Below, one piece after another: positions 56,557 to 64,000 of a DNA stretch of 64,000 nt. Every line of letters starts with the position of its first letter. Positions within the stretch are counted from its first letter, which is position 1. The notes under the pieces are model-generated. The model had not been told where the DNA came from and made no database searches. It was given only the letters and a program-made list of their open reading frames with translations. A program made the translations under genes and the position numbers. Source of the DNA: Leptospira dzoumogneensis. GTDB taxonomy: Bacteria; Spirochaetota; Leptospiria; Leptospirales; Leptospiraceae. The DNA lies in assembly GCF_004770895.1 (NCBI RefSeq), contig NZ_RQHS01000016.1, forward strand, positions 124,001-188,000, read 5' to 3'.

Positions 56557-58273
56557 ATTTCGTCTCCGTTACTTTTGAACTGTTTGTTCGAGAACCTCCT
56601 CCTCCGGGGCTTCCAACGCCAATTTCAAAAGTAAAATTATTGGTTCCCGGTGAGTACCCTAATCCTGCACCGACACCTTTTATATTTACATTAAAATTTA
56701 CCCCTTCGCCAGTCATTATATTCTCCATTTCCGCTTTATTTGGTTGTTTCCACGAAAGCACCCAGCCATATGAAGCGTTTCCTGAAAATGCCTTTGTCAG
56801 AGAACCGCCCGACAAAGCTTGACTTTCATAAACTGTTCCATAACGATCTATCATATATCCTCCGCCAGCTGTAAATTCTCCAGCTTTAGATATTCGCCCT
56901 GAACCTTGAGCTGACATGTAATCCGGAGAGCGATGGTTATTTATTAGTTTTGAATCACATGAAGGAGCTTGCCCAAAGCCAAATCCACAAATAGAAAGCT
57001 CCATAGCTTCCCTACCAACTCCTTTAGTTATATTCCAAACATCTTTTCTGGTGATTTCTGGCCAAAGTGATTTCTTAACTTTTGGTTTCAAAGTAATCGG
57101 ATCAATTCCTTTATTAAGAGGACGAATTTCCGGAGTGGTCGGACGACCCAATAGTTTTTGATCAGAAGGAAGTAATCCAGAACCTACTCCATTGGAATTT
57201 CGTGGGACAAATGCTGGACTCGCAGAGTTCGCCGTTTCATAAGGAGAAGGAAGAAGTTTTTTAGGAACTGCGTTATGCCCAGTTGGATCCTTATATCGAA
57301 TCGGATTCCCCGCAACATAAGAGAATCTATTCCAACCCTGCGTATTCCGTGCCCCATCAATGATCGTATCCGCACTTGTAAACCTCGCAATCTGCGGATC
57401 GTAATATCTTGCATTATAAAAATAGAAATTAGTCTCTCTATCTAACTCCTGAGAGTTATACTTAGGAGCAAAGTCAAGAGTTCCTCTTTGGACAAGAGTC
57501 TCTCCATAAGGCTCATATTGCATTCTGGAGAGTGTATGAGCACCCTCATCCAATACATGAGCAACTGAGTCCACTTGGTCAGTTAAAAAGTAAGCAGTAA
57601 CCCCATCTTCATTTAGAGCAGCGATCCGCACTCCGTTCAAATAAACGTTATTAATAGAGCTTAAGATATTTGTTTCTTCAGAATATTCTAAACCGTAGAA
57701 TTTACTTGGATACAGGATCTCCTGGTTTTTGAAAGAAGCTCCACTTGGAACTAATGCTTTCTTACGAACTCTAAATCCACCTTCATCATAATAATAATTT
57801 CCAATCGTTGTGCTAAGTGCATCTTGGACCTGAGTAATTCTGTTCTGGGAATCTACTGTGATCGTCTTGGTCAGGTCTTTGAAATTATCCCGCTGGTAAG
57901 TCATGTTCCCGGAGGAATCGTAGCTCATTACCAGACGATCGTTTCCACTTTGGGTGGAATCTATCTGAGTGACTTGGTGGTTGGAATATTGATAATTCCA
58001 CTCGTCTATGAGGGTATTATCGTTAAAGTTATGATTTCGTTTTGAGAGTAGGTTTCCGTTCTTTGCATACGCAAAACTTTGGCGGAAGGTTTTTGTATAA
58101 TTGTCCGCAGATTCTTGGTATTGGCCGTCTGCGGCGGTGAGTCGGTTTAACCCGTCGTAGTTATAATTGTATGCTGCTGTGTATTCGCTGGATGTGTTTG
58201 TGATCCCTGTGATATTATTTTGGGAGTTAAAAGCATACACTGCATCTTGGAGTGTTTTTGTGGTTCCGTCCAC
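56546..58273 (-). CDS. Orphan Rhs module with unrecognised Gly-rich tip (5'-truncated)
   Basis: 575 residues from a GTG at 58273; the core frame is open upstream to ~58346 without an ATG. Residues 1-332 are Rhs core, nearly identical to the long gene until near ADTIIDGARNTQGWNRFSY, where it diverges just before DPTGH. The tip (~243 residues) has a Pro/Ser-rich linker, two Cys (SICGFGFGQAPSCDS) and a Gly-rich beta-like end (INIKGVGAGLGYSPGTNNFT). I do not recognise the toxin class. The membrane protein gene at 56320 overlaps its stop. Confidence 0.8.
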   Translation of the reverse strand: MDGTTKTLQDAVYAFNSQNNITGITNTSSEYTAAYNYNYDGLNRLTAADGQYQESADNYTKTFRQSFAYAKNGNLLSKRNHNFNDNTLIDEWNYQYSNHQVTQIDSTQSGNDRLVMSYDSSGNMTYQRDNFKDLTKTITVDSQNRITQVQDALSTTIGNYYYDEGGFRVRKKALVPSGASFKNQEILYPSKFYGLEYSEETNILSSINNVYLNGVRIAALNEDGVTAYFLTDQVDSVAHVLDEGAHTLSRMQYEPYGETLVQRGTLDFAPKYNSQELDRETNFYFYNARYYDPQIARFTSADTIIDGARNTQGWNRFSYVAGNPIRYKDPTGHNAVPKKLLPSPYETANSASPAFVPRNSNGVGSGLLPSDQKLLGRPTTPEIRPLNKGIDPITLKPKVKKSLWPEITRKDVWNITKGVGREAMELSICGFGFGQAPSCDSKLINNHRSPDYMSAQGSGRISKAGEFTAGGGYMIDRYGTVYESQALSGGSLTKAFSGNASYGWVLSWKQPNKAEMENIMTGEGVNFNVNIKGVGAGLGYSPGTNNFTFEIGVGSPGGGGSRTNSSKVTETKYGW

Positions 58274-58366
58274 ATCTCCAACCGAGTTGATGCAAACTAA
58301 TCTTTGTTTTACATCGTAGATATAGTTGGTTTGGACTCCGTTGCCTAAGCTGAGTATGGATATGTT

Positions 58367-58505
58367 GGGGGAGGTCTCCCCCTCGCTTCATCCAGCCCTT
58401 GCTTAAATCATATCCCATTTCAGGATAACCCCTTTAAAACGCAAGAGCCGGATTCCGCTACCCCCTCTCCGGGGACTTGCTGGCTGCGAACCCCGGACCC
58501 GGATC
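58367..58505 (+). repeat. GGGGGAG/CTCCCCC element, copy 3 (breakpoint of orphan core 2)
   Basis: Begins GATATGTTGGGGGAGGTCTC with the same 7-2-7 palindrome as copy 2, and ends CGAACCCCGGACCCGGATCC. The middle differs from copies 1 and 2 (about 50 extra bases), so the ends are conserved and the centre variable. Homology of the Rhs core ends about 13 bases before it. Confidence 0.72.
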
Positions 58506-58525
58506 CTTTATAGTTCGGAATTTTA

Positions 58526-58600
58526 AAAAGCTGCGATTCTCACGCAGAGCCGCTAAGGCGCAGGGGCTCGCGCTTGCATGAGCGAAGGTGCGCAAAACCC
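58526..58600 (+). repeat. CACGCAGAG-type repeat, copy 4
   Basis: AAGCTGCGATTCTCACGCAG, GCCGCTAAGGCGCAGG and CGCTTGCATGAGCGAAGGTG match the isolated copy at 51695-51753 closely. The rest of the gap to 58799 holds a block (58628-58690) related to 53358-53420 and no gene. Confidence 0.62.
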
Positions 58601-58799
58601 TCCTTACCGAAAGGAACAACTGCAGCTTGTTGGAATTCCTATATTGAGGCGTGTAAGGAAGCTTGATTGGAAAATTAGAAATTTATGATATGGTTGTATC
58701 TCAAATGAAATTATAATCCTACGATCTTCGGACTGGTTCAAGTAAAGTCTTTCTATCAAAAGCACCTTTATATCGCCCTGCTTCAACTTTTATAACGGG

Positions 58800-59186
58800 C
58801 TAAGGACAGGAGGGAGGAGGAGATTTCCTATAAACGAGAGAAAATAATAAATATGCCATCGCAAAGAAAGAAAAGAAATCGAAAAAAACGTTGCTCAAAA
58901 GTACTTTTTCTTGAAAGTCAAAATAACCAGGAAACATGACATAAAAAGTTTTCTCTGCACTGATATTAATTACTCCATATTTTTCTTTAAATCCAGATTT
59001 TTTAATTGTACTGCAAATAGACGGGCTTTCCATAGGATGATTTTTGGTGGGATTATAAATACAATACAGTCCAGGAAAAGGAATTAATGTTTTACCATTT
59101 ACTTCGTAAGGATCAAAATAGAAAAAAATCAATAAATAAATTACAAGCATAGATTTTAAAAAATATTTCATTTTTCGCAAAACCAC
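58800..59186 (-). CDS. Small membrane protein, possible immunity protein 1
   Basis: 128 residues from a GTG at 59186 (or 123 from an ATG at 59171). One hydrophobic span near the N-terminus (~11-25) and one near the C-terminus (~100-117), with a ~75-residue loop bearing two Cys (GLYCIYNPTK and SPSICSTIKK), which would be extracytoplasmic or periplasmic. It starts 13 bases after the Rhs stop, the place of an immunity gene. I recognise no family; immunity function is inferred from position. Confidence 0.6.
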   Translation of the reverse strand: MVLRKMKYFLKSMLVIYLLIFFYFDPYEVNGKTLIPFPGLYCIYNPTKNHPMESPSICSTIKKSGFKEKYGVINISAEKTFYVMFPGYFDFQEKVLLSNVFFDFFSFFAMAYLLFSLVYRKSPPPSCP

Positions 59187-59199
59187 TAATCCAATTTAG

Positions 59200-62100
59200 C
59201 TATTTTCCCGTAGTCAAAGACTTATTGTTTTTATTATTATAATTTTTCATAATTCTATCATTTTCTTTCTTACTTCTCAAATCGCTCAACCAGAAATCAT
59301 CAAATTTTAAAAACCGTCTAGAAGCAGTAGGGCCATCTACTGATCTTTTCCCATCCGAAGACTTAATACTTCCCTCCCTATTCGCCGATCCTGAGAAACC
59401 GAAGGGTAAACCTAACTTTAATCCGCGAAATTTCACAGGTAAGCCTGTGCTTAAAACAATATCCTTATTTTTGGACTTATTTCTATATCTTTCATCAACC
59501 ATGATGGTAGTGCCAAGACTTATTGGCCCAAAGTTCCCATTTATAGTATGATATTCTTTTTCACCGTCTATATAATTTTCTTTTGTATCATTTACGTCAT
59601 AATAATTTACTCCAACACCTCCGTTTACGCCAATTGTAGGAGTTATGTTGATAAATAATCCTCGAGCTCGTTTTGTATCTCCACCCACATCTATATCTTC
59701 TTTATACATCCCGAATTCGGCCAAATACCCAGCACCTAAAGTAGCTTCTGCGGAAACACTTACAATTTCAAGTTTTGCTGGAAAAATAGGATTTCCACAC
59801 ATTTCGGGTCCACATTCTTTCATTGGGACATGCCCCGTCGGATCCTTATACAGAATCGGATTTCCAGCAACATACATAAAGCGGTTCCAGTTCTGAGTAA
59901 CGGCACCTCGCTCTGGAATAACACTATCCGCACTTGTAAACCTCGCGATCTGCGGATCATAATATCTTGCATTATAAAAATAGAAATTCGTCTCTCTATC
60001 TAGCTCTTGAGAATTATACTTTGGAGCAAAATCTAACGTTCCTCTTTGTACAAGAGTCTCCCCATAAGGTTCATACTGCATTCTGCTGAGAGTATGAGCA
60101 CCTTCATCTAGAACATGAGCAACTGAATCTACCTGATCCGTTAAGAAATATGCAGTAACCCCATCTTCATTTAGAGCAGCGATCCGCACCCCATTCAAAT
60201 AAACGTTATTGATAGAACTTAAGATATTGGTTTCTTCAGAATATTCTAAACCATAGAACTTACTTGGATACAGGATCTCCTGGTTTTTGACAGAAGCTCC
60301 ACTTGGAACTAGAGCTTTCTTACGAACTCTGAATCCACCTTCGTCATAATAATAGTTACCGATAGTGGTGCTGAGTGCATCTTGGACTTGGATAATTCTA
60401 TTTTGAGAATCTACTGTGATCGTCTTGGTCAGGTCTTTAAAATTGTCCCGCTGGTAAGTCATGTTCCCGGAGGAATCGTAGCTCATTACCAGACGATTGT
60501 TTCCACTTTGGGTGGAATCTATATGAGTGACTTGGTGGTTGGAATATTGGTAATTCCACTCGTCTATGAGGGTATTATCGTTAAAGTTATGATTTCGTTT
60601 TGCGAGTAGATTCCCGTTCTTTGCATAAGCAAAACTTTGGCGGAAGGTTTTCGTATAATTGTCCGCAGATTCTTGGTATTGACCGTCTGCGGCGGTGAGT
60701 CGGTTTAATCCGTCGTAGTTATAATTGTATGCTGTTGTGTATTCGCTGGATGTATTTGTGATCCCTGTGATATTATTTTGGGAGTTAAAAGCATACACTG
60801 CATCTTGGAGTGTTTTTGTGGTTCCATCCACATCTCCAACGGAATTGATCCGGACTAATCTTTGTTTTACGTCATAGGTATAGTTGGTTTGGACTCCGTT
60901 GCCAAGTCCAAAACCGGAAGTTTGTCCAAATTCATTATAAGTAATATTTTCAACGATGGTTTTGCTGCAATAGCCAGGGATCACTCCATTTGTATTTACT
61001 TGTACTGAAATTCCTGTGATATAACCTGCGGTTCCGTAGGTGTAGCAGGCTTTCATCCGAGTATGGTTGACTGGATGTTCCGGATAATTGATAGAAGTCA
61101 CACGTCCCAGTAGATCATATTTGTATTCCGTAATATAGGGACCGTCTGCGAGTTCTATGGTCAGATTTTTGATGTTTCTAGTTTCTTTCTTCGCTCTGCC
61201 TAATTTGTCGTAGCTGAAGGTTTTGATCTGGACCGAGTCTTCTACTCGCACGAGTTTGCCGAGTGCATTCTCCGCTCCGGAACCACTATCGTAATCGAAA
61301 TATACGGTTCCTTCCGGTGTATCTTTGGTGATCATTCTGCCGAGAGGATCATACGTAAAACTTGTGGTGATTCCACGCGCATCCGTAGTTTGGGTAGTAT
61401 CTCCAAATGCATTATAGGAACTTGTGCTAACTCCAAAATCCGGATCGCTGTTTTTCTTTAACCTTCCAAAAGCATCATATAACCAATACGCTTGGTTTTT
61501 TCCGGAAGTATCTTTTACATTGATCCCGCTTGTATCACAGGACAAAGCTCCGCCATCATTCAGGTCCGACTTTTTGATCATCTTTCCTGCAAGATCAAAA
61601 CAGAAACCGATCTTTGCATTGGTCCCATCGGAACCGAAGTCTTCTATATAAAGAACCTGGCCTTTTCCATCTTTTACCGTTCTCTTGCTTGTTCCACCGC
61701 TATGGGTCTCAATCGTCTCAAATGGATCGTTATATGTAACGGTTAACGTAGTTGCTTCTGTTTCTCCAACTGCAACAGGAAGGATGGTTTTTTTGGCTCT
61801 TCCGATGGCATCATAATCGATATAACTTGGATTTCTTTCTTGGGTATGGAGAACAAAAGTATCTATCTCACCTGCATCTGCCCAATCCGGTTGGCCGGAA
61901 CGAATGACTTGCCCGTTTCCATTGTACGAGATTTTTCCTGATCTTACAAATTGTCCGTTAGACCCTGTCTTAACTGTATGGATGATCCTGCCCATACCGT
62001 CTTTGTAACTGCGAGTTGCAAAACTCGGATCGGCTCCTCCGGTAGGAAAGCTAGTCTTTGCACTATAAGGGAAACTAGACCCATATTCATATACTGCTAA

Positions 62101-64000
62101 AACTTTGGTTCCGGAATCCGTATCTGCACTGGACTCAACGAGTCTTCCAAAATTATCATATTCAAAATAAGTTTTGTTCCCGTTTGGATCCGTAGAATCT
62201 TCCGGAGAACCGAAAGCTTTACTATAGTTCGTAGTGTAGCTGGTCTTAAGTTGGAGAGATCCTCCAAAACTTGTTTGTTCTTTTACAAACTGATGAAGCT
62301 GGTCATCATAAACATAAGAGGTCCCACGGGCCGGACTTGAACTTACATTTTTGTCTACTATCTTATTTCCATAAGTATCATATTCGTATTCCGTAATGTT
62401 TGCAGAAACAGAAGGGAGCCCGCTTCCCGTATACGTTACAGAATTACGGGTTAGATTTCCTTGGGAATCATAAGTAAGATTACTTGTTGTTTCATGAGAA
62501 GAACCGGATAAGGAAACAGTCTTTTTAGGACGGGTCTGGTTCGTTGTGGAATCCGTTTCGAAATCCGTAACGGAGGTAAAACTTTGGGAAGAATGTGCCG
62601 AATCTGCATAATGATCCGTGCTTATATCCGTCTTCTTAGTGAGATTATATCCGTTAAAATTCACAGAACCTTCGGAAGTGGTTGTTGCAGTTCCATTGAT
62701 AAAATTCTGTGTTTTACTTAAACGAGCCAGATAACTGATCTTTCCTGAGACAGTTTCAATCTGTTGGATCTCATATGTCTTTTTAGAAGATCCGTAGTCC
62801 TTATTGTCCGAACCAAGGATATGCATTTCTTTTTCAGCGCCAGCAAGAGCACGGTTATGCATAAAGTTGGAATAAGGCTGGCTGAAATAAGAATGAACCG
62901 TTCTGGAACCGGTTGCATCCGTCATTGTGAATTCGGTAAATCCAAATGCGTCCGTTTCTTTTTTGCCGTTAATGAAAGCAGAGAAAGAAACCCCGTTTTT
63001 ATAACTATAATTCTTAGGGATGGTGTTCCCAAGTCCGTCATCTAAGGTAATCTTTGTGCAGACTCTGTAATTGATCGAAAGGTCCGGGATATTATCTCCA
63101 CCATTATTATCAAACTTAGTAGAATTATCATATTCTAAAGTGTAAGTCCCACCGATCCCGTTCTTGATCTGTTCGATCACATCCGGAACCGTGCCTGTTG
63201 ACATAGCAAAATACCAAGTAGGCTCTTTGAGATGAATAATACCAATATCTGCGAGTCCATCCCCATTATAATCCCCTTGGATCCATTGAAAAGGATACAC
63301 TTTACTCATTAGATCCGGACGATCCATAGATAAGGCAAACACGGGAGAAGCCGCAGTAACCAACTTACTCTGAGAAAGATCATAGACCTTATTCTCTCCA
63401 TCGGAGACAACGATCGGATTTCCTCTATGATCGAATTGGTTCGAAAATCCCACAAGCCCGGGGTTGTATACTGTTCTCGCAATAGTAGTTGCAGTAATTC
63501 TAATTTTAGAAAATACAACAGAAGCAGTGTCTGTCGGATCCTCATAAACGATCGAATTGCCGGATACTTCCGGAAAGAGCGCGTATTGGATCCCGGCCTG
63601 ACTTGTTTTATCATAAACGGTAGTGGATACAGGAATATTCACTGAACCGGTTAGAAGTTTGAAATTGATTGCAGTAGAACCGATAGTTCCTAAATACCAT
63701 TTATGAGTAGTTCCGGTTCTATCTACGAGTAAGATCTGGGCCTTTCCAACTCCAGAAAAATCTCCGGAAAAAATACTGAAACTTGTTCTTCTGTTCCGAT
63801 TGGTTTCACTTCCTACTTGGAAAAGATTCTGTAGATACGAATCTAATACATCTCCGGTAACTGTTAGATATTTTGTTCCACTTGGGCCTGTAAGTAAAAA
63901 TCTTTGGGCGCTTGTGCTTGTTTGGTCATTCAAGACCAAAGCCGACTTGGAATTAGTAGAATCGAAATTATCTATAGCATATGCACTTGAATTGAGATCG
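59200..64000 (-). CDS. Long Rhs/SpvB-like toxin gene, 5' end outside the window
   Basis: At least 1599 residues; the frame is still open at the window end, so the start is missing. Order: FG-GAP/VCBS-like beta-propeller repeats (SGDFSGVGKAQILLVDRTG and GDYNGDGLADIGIIHLK), a SpvB/TcdB-middle-like region, many YD repeats (YDAFGRLKK, YDPLGRMITKD, YDLLGRVTSI), then the Rhs core ending YVAGNPILYKDPTGH. The tip (~210 residues) is unrecognised: Cys-rich at its start (MKECGPEMCGNP) and then Gly-rich beta-like. Rhs proteins form a shell around a C-terminal toxin for delivery to other cells. The three downstream cores are near-identical over the shared part. Confidence 0.88.
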   Translation of the reverse strand, partial: DLNSSAYAIDNFDSTNSKSALVLNDQTSTSAQRFLLTGPSGTKYLTVTGDVLDSYLQNLFQVGSETNRNRRTSFSIFSGDFSGVGKAQILLVDRTGTTHKWYLGTIGSTAINFKLLTGSVNIPVSTTVYDKTSQAGIQYALFPEVSGNSIVYEDPTDTASVVFSKIRITATTIARTVYNPGLVGFSNQFDHRGNPIVVSDGENKVYDLSQSKLVTAASPVFALSMDRPDLMSKVYPFQWIQGDYNGDGLADIGIIHLKEPTWYFAMSTGTVPDVIEQIKNGIGGTYTLEYDNSTKFDNNGGDNIPDLSINYRVCTKITLDDGLGNTIPKNYSYKNGVSFSAFINGKKETDAFGFTEFTMTDATGSRTVHSYFSQPYSNFMHNRALAGAEKEMHILGSDNKDYGSSKKTYEIQQIETVSGKISYLARLSKTQNFINGTATTTSEGSVNFNGYNLTKKTDISTDHYADSAHSSQSFTSVTDFETDSTTNQTRPKKTVSLSGSSHETTSNLTYDSQGNLTRNSVTYTGSGLPSVSANITEYEYDTYGNKIVDKNVSSSPARGTSYVYDDQLHQFVKEQTSFGGSLQLKTSYTTNYSKAFGSPEDSTDPNGNKTYFEYDNFGRLVESSADTDSGTKVLAVYEYGSSFPYSAKTSFPTGGADPSFATRSYKDGMGRIIHTVKTGSNGQFVRSGKISYNGNGQVIRSGQPDWADAGEIDTFVLHTQERNPSYIDYDAIGRAKKTILPVAVGETEATTLTVTYNDPFETIETHSGGTSKRTVKDGKGQVLYIEDFGSDGTNAKIGFCFDLAGKMIKKSDLNDGGALSCDTSGINVKDTSGKNQAYWLYDAFGRLKKNSDPDFGVSTSSYNAFGDTTQTTDARGITTSFTYDPLGRMITKDTPEGTVYFDYDSGSGAENALGKLVRVEDSVQIKTFSYDKLGRAKKETRNIKNLTIELADGPYITEYKYDLLGRVTSINYPEHPVNHTRMKACYTYGTAGYITGISVQVNTNGVIPGYCSKTIVENITYNEFGQTSGFGLGNGVQTNYTYDVKQRLVRINSVGDVDGTTKTLQDAVYAFNSQNNITGITNTSSEYTTAYNYNYDGLNRLTAADGQYQESADNYTKTFRQSFAYAKNGNLLAKRNHNFNDNTLIDEWNYQYSNHQVTHIDSTQSGNNRLVMSYDSSGNMTYQRDNFKDLTKTITVDSQNRIIQVQDALSTTIGNYYYDEGGFRVRKKALVPSGASVKNQEILYPSKFYGLEYSEETNILSSINNVYLNGVRIAALNEDGVTAYFLTDQVDSVAHVLDEGAHTLSRMQYEPYGETLVQRGTLDFAPKYNSQELDRETNFYFYNARYYDPQIARFTSADSVIPERGAVTQNWNRFMYVAGNPILYKDPTGHVPMKECGPEMCGNPIFPAKLEIVSVSAEATLGAGYLAEFGMYKEDIDVGGDTKRARGLFINITPTIGVNGGVGVNYYDVNDTKENYIDGEKEYHTINGNFGPISLGTTIMVDERYRNKSKNKDIVLSTGLPVKFRGLKLGLPFGFSGSANREGSIKSSDGKRSVDGPTASRRFLKFDDFWLSDLRSKKENDRIMKNYNNKNNKSLTTGK

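Noticed and set aside
53005..58505. Insertion sequence at the Rhs breakpoints
   Set aside because: No transposase gene or clear target-site duplication could be seen; the elements are only 90-140 bases and are reported as repeats.
58604..58786. A 60-residue open frame after the third repeat copy
   Set aside because: No ribosome site, no recognisable features, and part of it belongs to the repeated block also seen near 53358.
53000..58800. CRISPR array in the repeat-rich gaps
   Set aside because: The repeats are few, of different types and irregularly spaced, with no unique spacers of constant size.

Overview
The window looks like chromosomal DNA of a Leptospira species. Supporting signs are a spiro-SPASM radical SAM protein, a DUF1554 lipoprotein, many lipoprotein signal peptides ending in a Cys, 7TMR-DISM sensors with cyclase or SpoIIE outputs, and single genes packed on both strands between short dispersed repeats. 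The GC content appears higher than in the classical pathogen L. interrogans (an estimate by eye). I cannot name the species.

Layout. 1-3112: a spiro-SPASM protein overlapping a fused SpsF-like/PseG-like protein. 3299-4623: a TetR regulator behind a cluster of operator-like palindromes, then a DUF1801 protein. 4870-10855: housekeeping genes valS, purD, a Leptospira-type hypothetical and prfB. 10852-14152 (minus): a tightly overlapping operon of adaptor, permease, ATPase and TetR for a MacB/Lol-type ABC system. 15163-18583 (minus): a membrane adenylate cyclase with a GyrI-like protein, then an adenosine deaminase. 18703-25497: DegT aminotransferase, nitrilase, a TetR/metallo-beta-lactamase-fold pair, a large hypothetical and inorganic pyrophosphatase. 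25500-31643: a 7TMR-DISM cyclase, an alpha/beta hydrolase divergent from a WYL regulator with an operator between them, a degenerate GGDEF protein, a methyltransferase and a DUF4442 protein. 31926-33860: a PI-PLC-like lipoprotein with two ricin-type lectin domains. 33998-40666: a 54-residue membrane protein, MarR, SDR, aquaporin, GlpQ-like phosphodiesterase, a 7TMR-DISM/SpoIIE phosphatase and an MFS transporter. 42659-47011: a probable iron-regulated operon (Fur-like box, structured leader, imelysin lipoprotein, DUF1111 di-haem protein, second imelysin lipoprotein). 47129-52918: MAPEG, PhoU-like, DUF1554, nucleotidyltransferase, esterase, LamG lipoprotein and a YheT-like hydrolase.

The most striking region is 53000-64000, an Rhs polymorphic-toxin array read on the minus strand. 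A long Rhs/SpvB-like gene, cut by the window end, carries one C-terminal tip and is followed by a small membrane protein. Two 5'-truncated copies of the Rhs core follow, each joined to a different C-terminal tip and each followed at once by a different small gene placed like an immunity gene. The most distal tip matches my memory of the bacterial polymorphic toxin type 50 (Ntox50) family. A GC-rich repeat starting with a GGGGGAG/CTCCCCC palindrome lies at the breakpoint of both truncated cores and at the distal edge of the array. This fits an array that stores alternative toxin tips for exchange by recombination through the shared core.

Other themes are regulators with visible palindromic operators (TetR, WYL, MarR, Fur-like) and several repeat families (CACGCAGAG-type, TGTAGGAATTCCTACA-type and the GGGGGAG element) that fill most longer gaps. 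No tRNA, rRNA, CRISPR array or transposase gene was recognised.
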